DNA from: Leclercia adecarboxylata
GTDB taxonomy: Bacteria; Pseudomonadota; Gammaproteobacteria; Enterobacterales; Enterobacteriaceae
Length of the DNA: 57,086 bases
Direction of reading: 5' to 3'
Assembly (NCBI GenBank): GCA_002360945.1
Contig: DERO01000001.1
Span: 1 to 57,086, forward strand
The notes beneath the pieces are model-generated. The model ran no database searches and was not told the origin of the DNA. It saw only the letters and a program-made list of their open reading frames with translations. The position numbers and the translations under genes are program-made. This document shows positions 34,395 to 44,600 of the stretch, in pieces. Within the stretch, counting starts at the first letter, position 1; every line of letters begins with the position of its first letter.

Positions 34395-35474
34395 TCATGT
34401 CTCCACACTGTCCCACTGCTTCAGAAGTTCCAGCGGTATAGCCTCGACAACTTCTGAAAAACGCTTGCCGACCATACGTTCGGCCTGGCGCAGTAACGGT
34501 ATAGACGGGCTACTGGGTTCATGGGTCTCGAACCAGTTACGAATATTTTCGATCCGTTCAAGCGCATCGAAGCGATTGGCGATGTTGATCGGCTGGGTTT
34601 CCGAAAATATGTCTGGCTGCCGGGAACGCATTAGCGGCTCAGCTTCCTGGGCCGCAGCCAGCGCTTCAGGCATCGTTGAGTCCTGAAGACTGCCTTTCTC
34701 AGGACCCTCTTCCGCTTCGCGCTTCATCGCCGGATGATTTTCATGTTCCTGCAAATGCTGCATGAGTTTTTGCAGCGAACTCAGATCGGGTGCAGCATTT
34801 TTCAGCGTGTTATTTGCCCAGGACTGCAATTTATCAAGGATCAACGAGGCAGTATCAAAAGCGTTCAGAACCTGATTATGACGCAACCGAAGATCCGTCA
34901 GTTGCCGTCGGACGGAGTCAGGGGCCAGAGCATCTGTGGGGCGAGGAATTGACAAGGCGCGTTCCACATCACGCACTTGCAGACGCAGTGCGGCATTGTT
35001 CGATATTACAATACCGCGGATATCTGCCAACACACCTTCGGGATCGGTCAATGCGGCAAGAGCATTACCGCGCACCAGTGCCGCATCTTCCAGGTTAGTC
35101 TCTTCATCGGCAACGATTTGTGGATGAATATCTTGAGGCCAGGCAGTGCACATCTGTTCCAGTAGATTGAGCCCTTCCTGTAATCCGGTTGCCCCCGCCA
35201 ACCGAATTCTGCTACGCAAAAGCAGAATTAAAATTCGTATATCCTTAGTACGCAGTAACAAACGCAGCGCATCGCGTTCTACTTCGCTCCAGTTAATGCT
35301 TTCCGGTGTATTAACGAAGTCGCCGTATTGCGCTTCCGGACGTTCGGTGGCATTGGCCGTCAGCAACAGGAATTCCGGGTCATATTCAAGATTGCTGCCA
35401 CAGGGCTCCGCATCGGAAATGGGCGCCAGCAGATCGGTATAACTATTTGTCTGTTCAGAGAGTTTCTTATTCAT
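34395..35474 (-). CDS. tssA: type VI secretion protein TssA
   Basis: The 359-residue protein has the ImpA N-terminal domain (LLAPISDAEPCGSNLEYDPE, then LLLRTKDIRILILLLRSRIR and LEQMCTAWPQDIHPQ), the mark of TssA. TssA primes and caps the growing sheath and tube at the baseplate. The C-terminal part has the RIENIRNWFETHEPSSPSIP segment and ends soon after it, so it looks like a short-form TssA. It is the last gene of the minus-strand T6SS run and starts 12 bases after tssG. Confidence 0.9.
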   Translation of the reverse strand: MNKKLSEQTNSYTDLLAPISDAEPCGSNLEYDPEFLLLTANATERPEAQYGDFVNTPESINWSEVERDALRLLLRTKDIRILILLLRSRIRLAGATGLQEGLNLLEQMCTAWPQDIHPQIVADEETNLEDAALVRGNALAALTDPEGVLADIRGIVISNNAALRLQVRDVERALSIPRPTDALAPDSVRRQLTDLRLRHNQVLNAFDTASLILDKLQSWANNTLKNAAPDLSSLQKLMQHLQEHENHPAMKREAEEGPEKGSLQDSTMPEALAAAQEAEPLMRSRQPDIFSETQPINIANRFDALERIENIRNWFETHEPSSPSIPLLRQAERMVGKRFSEVVEAIPLELLKQWDSVET

Positions 35475-35486
35475 CTTTTTTCATTC

Positions 35487-36533
35487 TTATTGGCGATCAA
35501 CATAGTGTTCCGGTTCGTAAACCATGCCAGTCACTGGTTTGTCATGCATTGAGCGGCCTAACCACGTTGTCCACCCCAATTGTTGGCCTGCGCCAATGCG
35601 GGCGGGCGGTGCGGAGTGGGCTTTGATCTGTAGCTCGATTTCCCAGACATACTCATAACCTACGAAGGCTCTGACCCACTCCACCAGTGAAAGCAGGTCG
35701 CGGCCATTGGGCAAAAAATGGAGATAATTATCCAGATCGAGCGGGCCGACAGTGAGTCTGAACTTATGCTGGCGATCCGGTACCTTTTGCCCCACAAGCG
35801 CCCCTTCGCCAAGGATCGATGAGGTTCCCGGAACTCCAAGCTGCGTGCAATCTTCAGGTGCAATAGCGATCCAGTGCAGTACATATTCGTGCAGGTCGAA
35901 TGGAACACCGAAATAACAAGCCAGGGTCGACGTGATCCCATCCGGGTTTCGTGCTTCGCGTACAAAATGCGCGCTGGCACTAAGGCGAGCGTGGGAAGGT
36001 AAAGGGCTGTCGGCAATTTCATGGAGATCCTGCCCACTTAAACTGGCTACGTAGAATGAAAATGATTCTGCCTCACAGCGATCCAGTCCTGCGCCAGCAG
36101 ATTGCGCACTTTGCCAGGCTCGATAAAACTGCGTCAGGTGGCGATGGTGGAAAATATCGGCAAAATCAACCAGCGTGGTATCCCGGCTACTGTCCTGTCG
36201 GTTCAGCGCAATTTCCGTATAGTGTGTAGGTAACGGACCATTGGCCCCCCACAGACCGAGACCAAAAAGCCGCACGTGGAGTTTACCTTCTGGGGTGACC
36301 GTCGCCTCAGCGATCTCACGCGGCGCAAAAATCAGGGAGGGTGATTGCCCCAGCCGAAACGCTTCCTCCTGAGGGCGCGTGGCAAAACCGACGGGAGGCT
36401 GATCCCGGAAGCGGGCGCCAAAATAGCGCATCAAACTCAGATAACCAAAACGCCAGGGTTTCTCTTGCACCTGAGCGTAGGTCATTTCCCAGGTGCGTTC
36501 CCTGTCATTTTGTTGCACAAGCGAATGTTTCAT
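35487..36533 (-). CDS. tssG: type VI secretion baseplate protein TssG
   Basis: TssG is a wedge component of the T6SS baseplate with TssE, TssF and TssK. The 348-residue product shows the family features near the start (PWRFGYLSLMRYFGARF), PSLIFAPREIA and LFGLGLWGANGPLPTHYTE, then FADIFHHRHLTQFYRAW. Its ATG shares one base with the tssF stop, so the two are coupled. Confidence 0.93.
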   Translation of the reverse strand: MKHSLVQQNDRERTWEMTYAQVQEKPWRFGYLSLMRYFGARFRDQPPVGFATRPQEEAFRLGQSPSLIFAPREIAEATVTPEGKLHVRLFGLGLWGANGPLPTHYTEIALNRQDSSRDTTLVDFADIFHHRHLTQFYRAWQSAQSAGAGLDRCEAESFSFYVASLSGQDLHEIADSPLPSHARLSASAHFVREARNPDGITSTLACYFGVPFDLHEYVLHWIAIAPEDCTQLGVPGTSSILGEGALVGQKVPDRQHKFRLTVGPLDLDNYLHFLPNGRDLLSLVEWVRAFVGYEYVWEIELQIKAHSAPPARIGAGQQLGWTTWLGRSMHDKPVTGMVYEPEHYVDRQ

Positions 36534-38425
36534 CAGAATGCGCTCCTGCCCCCCATCCGCACGGGCCAGCTCGCCACCTGCCCACGCTGCATACTGTTCA
36601 ATTCTGTTTGCGTGAAGGTATTTATAGCGACATGCCGCGATAAGTAATGCTCCAGTACGAGCCCAAACAGATAAGGACTGACGCCGGAAAAGCCGTCTTC
36701 ATCAACCGTGAGTTCACATTTAACTCCCCGTCCATATACCAACGGCCCCGCGCCAGGCAGCCGCCGGGTTACGGGTACGGTCTGCGCGCCGATCAGGCTC
36801 TGTATCTGCCGCAGTTGTGGGCTGTCATGCATGGGTATAAACAATCGCAACAGATCGCGTAATCCCTGCCCGCCGGGACGATGGCTCATATCAGATAACG
36901 GCAGATAATTGAATGAGAGCTGGCGGATCAGTCGCCACGCCAGTTCTCGTTCGGCAAAGGGTGCCTGAGGAGGCCGTGGTGCACGGATCAAGCCGATCCC
37001 TTCAACCGGAACGGAGCCGTCGATGGTGAGGTCATTCAACCCATTGCGTGGCACCAGGCAGGCTAAATCGCGATTGGTCAGCCAGGCGGTTGCTGAAAGA
37101 TAGCGCAAGTCTTCCGGGTAGGGGACTTCATGCTGATCGACCAACGACAGGAATACCTCAGTACCGGTATAAGGCGTACGCGTTCCATATTTGCGTGCGT
37201 TGTCGGAGAGTTTGCGCTGCTCTCGCCGCAATGAAAAGTAGCGGCCATAGTTGCCCTCATCATTATTGAGCGTCTGATAGAGCGGCCGAAACTGCAGCTC
37301 CTCTGTGGTTTGCGGTCGCAGACCATGCACCCTATCAACAGAGAATATCTCGTAATCGAGTGGACGCGATCGATCTGCGACAAGATGCAATTCCGTGCGG
37401 GGCCCCTCCAGCTCGATTCTGTCGGTACGCCGGCTAAACAGGTTAATAACAGGGGTGCAAAACAGGGCAAACTGTTCGGCATGGGTCTGGTTGATCAACC
37501 AGCTGGGCGGAGCACGGTTGAGCAGGATGACAATTTCAGCTTCCTGCGCCTTGATTTTGCTCAACCCTGCTGCCAGGCCGGTCGGTGTAAAGAAATAGAA
37601 GCGCTCAGGACAAGCAAAATATTCGTGCAGCAAATTGTGCCCATGAAATACGTTCCACGTTAGCGGCAGCAGCCCTTGCCCTGGCTGCAACCCCTCGTGG
37701 ACAACCGCGTCGCGAACATTGATGTCCAGTGCACCTGAAAATTTCCCGGGTTCTCCTGCAACAGTCGCTATCGCCCCGGTATGCACAAGTTCGAACAGAT
37801 GCGAGGCGATACGATCTTCGCCACACAGGTAGACAGGCAAGCGATCAAGCCCGGTAATCTGATCGAAGTTCACTTCACCAAATGTGCGCAACGTCAATCG
37901 TAACGCGCCTGCCGCATGAGTATGGGCTGGCAGATAGCGGTTGAGCATAGGCATATCTGGTGGAGTACCGGTCAGCCGAGCCTCGACAATTTGCACGGGC
38001 CACAGCATCACATCCTGGCTATTACGAAACTCACAGACCGTATTTTCACCCACGGGAATACCGGCGCGAAAAGTCGAATGTCGGGGAACGTTAAATCCAT
38101 TGATAAAATCGCCTTCGGTCAGGCTCGGACGCAGCTGTGCTACTGCCATAGACGGCGTTGGCGTGACGTAATTTGGATAGACCACTTCCAGTAGCCGCTG
38201 AGTGAACCGCGGAAATTCAGCATCGATTTTTAATTGCGTGCGGGCAGTTAAAAAACAAAAAGCCTCAATCATGCGCTCAACGTAGGGATCGGCAATATCG
38301 ATCCCCTGCATACCTAATCGTTTGGCAATTTTAGGATGCTGACGCGAAAACTCCGCCGCCATCTCCCGCATATAGGTAAGTTCTTTGTTGTAATAGTCGA
38401 GCAATAAGGGTTCCACAATAAACAT
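36533..38425 (-). CDS. tssF: type VI secretion baseplate protein TssF
   Basis: The 630-residue baseplate wedge protein starts MFIVEPLLLDYYNKELTYMR and has the family segments AAEFSRQHPKIAKRLG, DPYVERMIEAFCFLTAR and FPRFTQRLLEVVYPNY. Two TssF with one TssG form a wedge. Length is normal. It is 11 bases downstream of tssE and overlaps tssG by one base. Confidence 0.94.
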   Translation of the reverse strand: MFIVEPLLLDYYNKELTYMREMAAEFSRQHPKIAKRLGMQGIDIADPYVERMIEAFCFLTARTQLKIDAEFPRFTQRLLEVVYPNYVTPTPSMAVAQLRPSLTEGDFINGFNVPRHSTFRAGIPVGENTVCEFRNSQDVMLWPVQIVEARLTGTPPDMPMLNRYLPAHTHAAGALRLTLRTFGEVNFDQITGLDRLPVYLCGEDRIASHLFELVHTGAIATVAGEPGKFSGALDINVRDAVVHEGLQPGQGLLPLTWNVFHGHNLLHEYFACPERFYFFTPTGLAAGLSKIKAQEAEIVILLNRAPPSWLINQTHAEQFALFCTPVINLFSRRTDRIELEGPRTELHLVADRSRPLDYEIFSVDRVHGLRPQTTEELQFRPLYQTLNNDEGNYGRYFSLRREQRKLSDNARKYGTRTPYTGTEVFLSLVDQHEVPYPEDLRYLSATAWLTNRDLACLVPRNGLNDLTIDGSVPVEGIGLIRAPRPPQAPFAERELAWRLIRQLSFNYLPLSDMSHRPGGQGLRDLLRLFIPMHDSPQLRQIQSLIGAQTVPVTRRLPGAGPLVYGRGVKCELTVDEDGFSGVSPYLFGLVLEHYLSRHVAINTFTQTELNSMQRGQVASWPVRMGGRSAF

Positions 38426-38436
38426 CCTGTTAATTG

Positions 38437-38943
38437 TCAGACAAGATTGATCCGATTGGTTTCCAGATCGAAAGTACTTTGCACCGTAAACGACGTGGGA
38501 TAGGGCTCAGTCAAAATCCGCCCGCTAATTTCAAATATCAGGACGTTGTATTCCCGCCTGGCGCGATCTTTTTGTAATGGCTGGACTTTGAGTGAATTTG
38601 CCTCCAGCCGGGGTTCAAAACGCAGGATGGCACGCCGGATGGCTTTTTCCATATCCGTCCATTTATGTTCGTGCATATAGTTGCCGGCAATAGGTGGCAC
38701 ACCGTAATTAAGCACAGAGGCGGCGGCCTGCGGATAGCGGGAAAAATCAATATCGTCTTCCAGGTTAGTGCTATTGAGCAGATACATTAAATCGCGTTGT
38801 ACAATCTCCCGTAAACGAGCAGGCGACACCGCAAACTCTTCGGCCAACTCCGTTTTCCGATTAGGCGCATCATCTCGAAGCCGGTCAAACAGTGTGGGCA
38901 ACAGATGCGCACGCGGCCGCAAGGGAGGGTAAGGTTTATTCAT
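38437..38943 (-). CDS. tssE: type VI secretion baseplate protein TssE (gp25-like)
   Basis: The 168-residue product has the gp25/lysozyme-like fold of phage T4 baseplate gp25. The conserved LLNST region, YPQAAASVLNYGVPPI and the AIRRAILRFEPRL segment (with the EPRL motif that nucleates the sheath) are present. It overlaps tagJ by 8 bases and is followed by tssF. Confidence 0.93.
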   Translation of the reverse strand: MNKPYPPLRPRAHLLPTLFDRLRDDAPNRKTELAEEFAVSPARLREIVQRDLMYLLNSTNLEDDIDFSRYPQAAASVLNYGVPPIAGNYMHEHKWTDMEKAIRRAILRFEPRLEANSLKVQPLQKDRARREYNVLIFEISGRILTEPYPTSFTVQSTFDLETNRINLV

Positions 38944-39796
38944 GCTTCACCTCCGGCCCGTCAGGCAAATTGAATGTGCAGGAGGTGATGTCCAGCAGGC
39001 CAATCTCACCCCGATCCGTTTGCCAGGTTTTCTGGCCCAGCGCTCGCACTGACGTTCTGCCATGTTCATGCCAGGCCGTCTCCCGGCACAGTCTGAGCGC
39101 ATCTTCGCCTGATTCCGAACCACAATAGCGGGCCATCAGGAAAACACGATGCTCTGTGCCGTCCATCAGTTCCAGGCGGGCCGGTTTCCACAGCAGATCC
39201 AGCAAGTTTGTTGGCGGTCCGGAAGAAATCTGTTTGATCTGACTGAAAGGAACCCAGGCATACATGCCGCCAACGACCAGTTCGACAATGGGGCCCAGCC
39301 AGGAATCGCTGTCGCTTATCCAGGTAAATGCTGTACCGGGTGCATTTACACCTCTGGATTCGCCGGCAGCGCTCAGCGACGCTTCGCGCAGACAATCTGC
39401 ACGCGCTTCGTCACCCTGTTGATTGAAAGTAATGGCTTCCAGCATCTGAGCAACCCATGCCGGTTGAGGGAGAATAAAAGTAGGTTGTCGCTTACCGGCA
39501 AAGCATTCGTAGCGAAAGCGTTCACAACCCATCAACCCCCGGTAAACCTGAGCCTGCTGTTCGACGTTTTCCTGCATCTGTGCATACAACTGGAGTTGTT
39601 TTAATCCCCTTGACCAGTCTCCCTGTATGCATAAAAGCTGAAACAGAAGCCAGCGTTGTGACGGATCGCCGGGAGCATTTTTAATGTTCTGCTCTGCTTC
39701 ATGCATCACCTCTGAAAGGGAGCGGCCACTCATCCACGAGAGCAGGGTCTGATGAGAAGACCCCTTCTTTTTAGGCGTTGTTGTCATCCACGACAT
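38936..39796 (-). CDS. tagJ: type VI accessory protein TagJ (ImpE/SciE family)
   Basis: The 286-residue protein matches the ImpE/TagJ family: an N-terminal helical repeat-like region (RWLLFQLLCIQGDWSRGLKQ) and a C-terminal domain with WISDSDSWLGPIVELVVGG and FLMARYCGSESGED. TagJ binds the N-terminus of TssB sheath protein in some systems and may help ClpV recycle the sheath. It overlaps tagH by 26 bases upstream and tssE by 8 downstream. An ATG three codons later is an alternative start. Systems with TagJ are of the SPI-6-like group. Confidence 0.88.
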   Translation of the reverse strand: MSWMTTTPKKKGSSHQTLLSWMSGRSLSEVMHEAEQNIKNAPGDPSQRWLLFQLLCIQGDWSRGLKQLQLYAQMQENVEQQAQVYRGLMGCERFRYECFAGKRQPTFILPQPAWVAQMLEAITFNQQGDEARADCLREASLSAAGESRGVNAPGTAFTWISDSDSWLGPIVELVVGGMYAWVPFSQIKQISSGPPTNLLDLLWKPARLELMDGTEHRVFLMARYCGSESGEDALRLCRETAWHEHGRTSVRALGQKTWQTDRGEIGLLDITSCTFNLPDGPEVKHE

Positions 39797-40763
39797 CCTC
39801 TGTTGTGTGATTTTGATACTGAGTTATCCGGTAATAGCTATCCACACTCACGGCGTGATGCTCCTTGCGCGTCAGGTGCGGCGGTGTCTGTACGCGCTGG
39901 CTGGTGGGTTGTCCACCAGGCGCAAATAATTTCAGGATCTCCGGGGTTTCTTCTTCCGTGAACAGTTCCATCTCACGCAGGCTATCGAGGCCGTCAAACA
40001 CCTCATCAATATGCAGGTGGCCGGTCACCAGATCCTGCAACGTTGCCAGTGGGTCGGAGAGGTGAGAGAAATCCTCAAGATGGGCCGGAGCCGAGAGATA
40101 CACGTCACCTCGTTGCACATTTTCCTGCTCACGGGTGTTGCTCTGTGGTGTATTAGTCAGGTGAGGTGTATTCAGCCTAAGCAGGTATTCCTGATGGAGT
40201 TGCTGAAAAATTGTTTCTCCATCAATTTGCACAACGCCCACTTGTTCAGATAGCAATGCGTCCTCAACAGGCATGGCGCTATGCTGATCGACGTCGCTAT
40301 GCGTTGGCATGACCAGATCGAACAAGTCGCCCTCCTCCTCTAAAGGACGCATACGCAGATCGAACCAGGACAAATCGAGGGGGGTTGCCGACAACCCTAT
40401 AAGGTTTTCTGTAACGTCATTTGGTACCGAGGATCCGGGTTCAGATTCAACTTGCTCCCCTGGATTGACGTACCAGAGCGATAACCCCCATTCAAGCGTA
40501 TCGCCACCATTCAGGCGTACCCGAAAGTTTTGAGGCAGTACAGAACCGTTGATAGCGCAGCGCAAATCCGGTGACTTATTGAACAACCACCAGTCGTTTT
40601 GCACTCGCTCCAGGCATAAGGCGATATCTTTTATTGCCGGTAGCTCATAGCAAACCAGATACGGCGAAAGGTGCGTAAAATACACCGTCTCGGTAATTTC
40701 ACTCGTCTCGTCGACCAATACTCCCCGACAGCGGTGCAGGCATAAATGAAGCGGAATAATCAT
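39771..40763 (-). CDS. tagH: T6SS FHA-domain protein (TagH type), divergent
   Basis: The 330-residue protein stands where fha/tagH genes are found. Its first 110 residues look like an FHA fold, with LCLERVQNDWWLFNKSPDLR and the LNGGDTLEWG strand near the end of the domain, but the phosphothreonine-binding motifs (GRxxxN, SRxHA) are not recognisable, so binding may be lost or altered. The rest is acidic and low in hydrophobic residues, with no membrane segment. I chose the ATG at 40763 after GGTTGG; the frame is open 24 codons further upstream. The gene is followed by tagJ with a 26-base overlap. Confidence 0.72.
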   Translation of the reverse strand: MIIPLHLCLHRCRGVLVDETSEITETVYFTHLSPYLVCYELPAIKDIALCLERVQNDWWLFNKSPDLRCAINGSVLPQNFRVRLNGGDTLEWGLSLWYVNPGEQVESEPGSSVPNDVTENLIGLSATPLDLSWFDLRMRPLEEEGDLFDLVMPTHSDVDQHSAMPVEDALLSEQVGVVQIDGETIFQQLHQEYLLRLNTPHLTNTPQSNTREQENVQRGDVYLSAPAHLEDFSHLSDPLATLQDLVTGHLHIDEVFDGLDSLREMELFTEEETPEILKLFAPGGQPTSQRVQTPPHLTRKEHHAVSVDSYYRITQYQNHTTEDVVDDNNA

Positions 40764-40904
40764 ATAATTAACCAACCCTGGTTTTGAAAACAGGATGGTG
40801 CATATCACCACCGCTGTGTGGTATGAGTTCCCCAATCGGGTCGTGGCGACAGATTAATCTATCTACATCAGACCTGGCTCAATCTGGGTTAGGGTGCCAC
40901 TTAC

Positions 40905-41669
40905 CTACCCTTGCCACTCTCCCGCCCTTAGAGAGCGAGCATCAAGGAAGCCGCCTTCCAGATCCTGCTGCCAGAACCACCCCTGTGCTGATGATGCCGG
41001 AGACGTCCAGAGTTGCTGCGGCCAGTTGGCCCAGGGCAATGCGGGTACACCACGCAGTTCGCTTGCCCTGTTTTTGCCCTGCCCCTCCACCAGCGCCCGG
41101 TATGCTGCCGGCCCACCGATCCAACGGCGAAACAACCGACTGCCCCATCCGGGATTGTGCAGAGCCCACAAACGCTCAACGCGTGCGGGTAAATCGCCAG
41201 TGCTCTGGCGTTCAGGATTAACATGACAGGCCACCAGTTGAGCCAGCCAGTACAACCAGCCCTGTGACGCTGTCAGATGGTGTTCTAACCAGGCTGAGTT
41301 AACTACCTGGTAAATCACCAGAGGATAAGAGCGTCCGATACTGTCACGCGACACGCTCACTACGCCAGTAACCCAACCCCGACCAGAAAATGGCAACACA
41401 CTCGGGTGCAATACGAATCCCCACGGTAGGTTATGTAACCCCAGAGCTTTGTCACGATTGAAATCCGGCGTCAGGCGCATCCAGTGATGCTGGTCAGTAT
41501 GGTTGGCCGCAGCGGGTGCAACAGGGGCATACAGCCAGGGCTGTTTGTCCAGCCATATCCGCCAGTCCTCCACTTCACGATTCGTTGTACGGGAACGAAC
41601 ATAATCGCCTCTGTCGGGCAGCTTTCCCCAAATAGCGGGCGATGAAGCGCGTGGCTTGACAATCATCAT
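40905..41669 (-). CDS. tagF: type VI secretion-associated protein TagF
   Basis: TagF is the post-translational T6SS repressor known in Pseudomonas, acting through the Fha protein. The 254-residue product starts with the family segment IWGKLPDRGDYVRSRTTNRE and has WGFVLHPSVLPFSGRGWVTG and SIGRSYPLVIYQVV. There is no fused PppA phosphatase domain. It overlaps tssM by 4 bases, so it is coupled to it. Between this gene and tagH lie 141 bases without a recognised gene. Confidence 0.88.
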   Translation of the reverse strand: MMIVKPRASSPAIWGKLPDRGDYVRSRTTNREVEDWRIWLDKQPWLYAPVAPAAANHTDQHHWMRLTPDFNRDKALGLHNLPWGFVLHPSVLPFSGRGWVTGVVSVSRDSIGRSYPLVIYQVVNSAWLEHHLTASQGWLYWLAQLVACHVNPERQSTGDLPARVERLWALHNPGWGSRLFRRWIGGPAAYRALVEGQGKNRASELRGVPALPWANWPQQLWTSPASSAQGWFWQQDLEGGFLDARSLRAGEWQG

Positions 41670-44600
41670 GAGGCACTTACCGGGCAGACAAAGCGGCGCA
41701 ACAGATTATTATTCAACGGGTTGAAATTACTGCCCGTCGCGATTTCCAGTACCACCCGACGACCATCAAAGTCATATTCAACCAACTGGCGGCCGCTGCT
41801 ACTGGTACTGATGGCGTCACCGCGATCGAGCAAGTGAAAGAGCGCCCAGGGCCCATTGGTGAGAATAGTTGAGGTATCCTGCCGGATGCGCGGATTCGCC
41901 GTAATTTCTGCCATCGAACCATTACGCGGGCCTGGCCACGCTACCTGTAACGGACGGACCGGGCCATGCATGTAACGCTGTGATTGACCATCAATATCAA
42001 TAATCAGATCGGTAATGTTCGGATCGAGTTCAACCACTCTGATTTCCATACCCCAGGCCATTTTGTGCGCACCTGCATCTCTGAAAAACGCGTCGCGAAT
42101 TTGTCTGGCCCGCTCAAACGGTTCCAGCGTCGGGCCGTTCAGTGGCGGAACGCTGCTGTCCGTCCGCTTGTACTGCCAGGGTTTACTGGCGGTATCCACC
42201 TGAGAAGCTAGCTGTTTATTGAAAAAATCATCAAGCAAACCGCCTGTCGCAAAGATGCGATTGAAATCTTCAATACTGACTTCCTGAGTACTGTCGGCAA
42301 AGGGGTATTTGCCGTCGATGGCGTTGTGGCAATCGTTACCCATGATCGCCTGCATCTGGTTATTGAGCACTTCACCGGCAGCGATATTAAGCTTGCGCAC
42401 TCCCTGGTGAGTCAGGTCGAGCAGGAGTTTCTTGAGTGGTGCGGGTAGCCTGGCAGCTTCCAGACGCAGTTTGTCAGCGGCTTCAATGCGAGGAGGTATG
42501 ACATTGGTGGCGAGGGCGTTATCCGCCACCATCAATTGCCCGTAATATTCGTTGAGTTGACTCAACAGCGCATCGAGTTGCAAAGGGCGCCCGCCCGTAT
42601 AGCTATTTTGATTGTCCGTAATACCTGTAACCACCTCACGCAAAGCAGCGAAATGGTTGTCCACCAGTTTTTTTTCCAGCTGTTCTTCCGGACGAATATC
42701 CTTCAGCAGTTTGGCCGTTTGCACAACTTGCCGGGTAGTGCCTGACATGCGCTGTTCGGCGCGATCGGCCAGCAGTTTCTCCCTGGCCTGCGCATTAAGC
42801 GGCGGCACTAAAGTTGTTTGTTCCACCACCGCCCGCACCAGACGAACCAGGGGTGAATCGGGTGCAGAGAATTTTTGCAGCGTCAGTAAATCAAATGCCA
42901 GGCTTGAACTGGTATCCGCTCCGGTACTATTTACACTGCGAATATCATCCAGAAAAGTTTGCCAACGAGAAGCATAATCCGTCAGGTACAGGCGGCGAAT
43001 TTCTTTGATCAAGGGATCTTCATCGCCACCAATTTTCCTCGCAAGCTGAGCTGCATGCTCAGTTGGATTCTTTTGAGTTCCGGTAGTTTCACGTCCCATC
43101 ACCCATTCGTCATCGCTGAAGGCGACAGCCACAAATTCAGCGATACGTTTGTCAAATAAATTGCGATAACCATCCACGGTAAACAGCCCTGACACCCCGC
43201 GATCAAGCGGTTTGCCGCTGGCACGAGTAAACACTGTACCAGCATCAGCGCCGACAGCGCGGGCGATAGTAAAGTCGCCTGGCGCTTCGTCATTCATCGC
43301 GACCAGAGCTCGTTCGTAGATACGTTCGGTACTCGTGCTGCTTTCCAGAAACGTTCGGGCATTGCGAAGCAGGGTATCATTCTTCGTAAAGGGTGAACGC
43401 ACCACACGACTGCCATCGAACAAAGCACTGACGTGCTCGTAAATGCTGGCGCGTCCGCCAAATGCCTCCGCGCTGTTGTTCTTCTCCCAGTCTTTCAACA
43501 CCCAATTCTGAATTTCCCCGGCGTTAAATTTAACCTGGTGCGCAGCATCCAGATTAAGCTGCAAATAAACGCGCAGGGCATCGTATGTTGCCTGAGCATC
43601 CGATTGCGCGATGGCGTCAGCCAGCGCATTTTCCGTACGGCGCACAATAGTGGGCAACAGCAACTGATCGAGCAGTTGCTCGTAGGTCAGCGCGGCACTG
43701 TCGACGACTGGATGAACACGGTAAAGCCCATAGCGGAAGCGAGCGGGTGGGTTGTCAGGATCGAGCCCGGGATACGCGGCTAAAGCGCGTGACGCGTTTA
43801 AAATGTCGGGTACAGCGTCGAGTGCAGGCTTCTTCGAATAAGCCCGCACTTTCCCCGTCAACATCGCAGTCTTATCTTTCACTACGCCAATGTAGTCAGC
43901 GTTATTGCCATAGCTGATGTAAATGCCATAGGCCAGCCACAGGAACATCACAAGCATCAGCAGGTGACCGGCAAGGCGCATCAGACGATAACGTATTTCC
44001 CATTGCAGATTAGGCTGTACCAGATGAGGTTCCAGGAACACCAACCGGGTTAACAGGTCGTGTAAAAAATAGCTACGATTGCCCGTTGGGATAGCCGTGT
44101 TCGCATGGCAACTCGCTTTTTCTGGCAACGCTGGGTCTCGTTTGATGGCTTTCCACAATCGTTGCAAAGGCGATTGGCGATCGGCGACAGCGTTAACTGG
44201 CGACTGAGCAGCACTGGTGAAATAAACGCCGCGTAGCGTATTGTGCAACTGCGTTGAATCGAATTTCGAATCCAGAAAAATCCGCTCAATAATATCCAGT
44301 AAAGGCTCGACCAGGGCTGCGAATTCCAGCGGCAGAGCGTATAGATTGCAGCGCCGCTGTGCATCGTATTCTTCTTGTAAACGGTTATTAATGCCCTGAT
44401 CAAGACGTGTTGCCAGCAGGCTCATCTCCTTTTCGCAACAGGGGCGCAACCGATCGCGCTGGTGCTTTTTCTGCTTCTGGTCATACGGTAGCGTAAACCC
44501 CCAGACCTGAGCACGGCCTTCAGAGGTCAGCGAGCTAAAGTAGTCTGTGAATCCGGGCAGTAAATCCATCTTGGTGATAATCAAATACACCGGAAAACGA

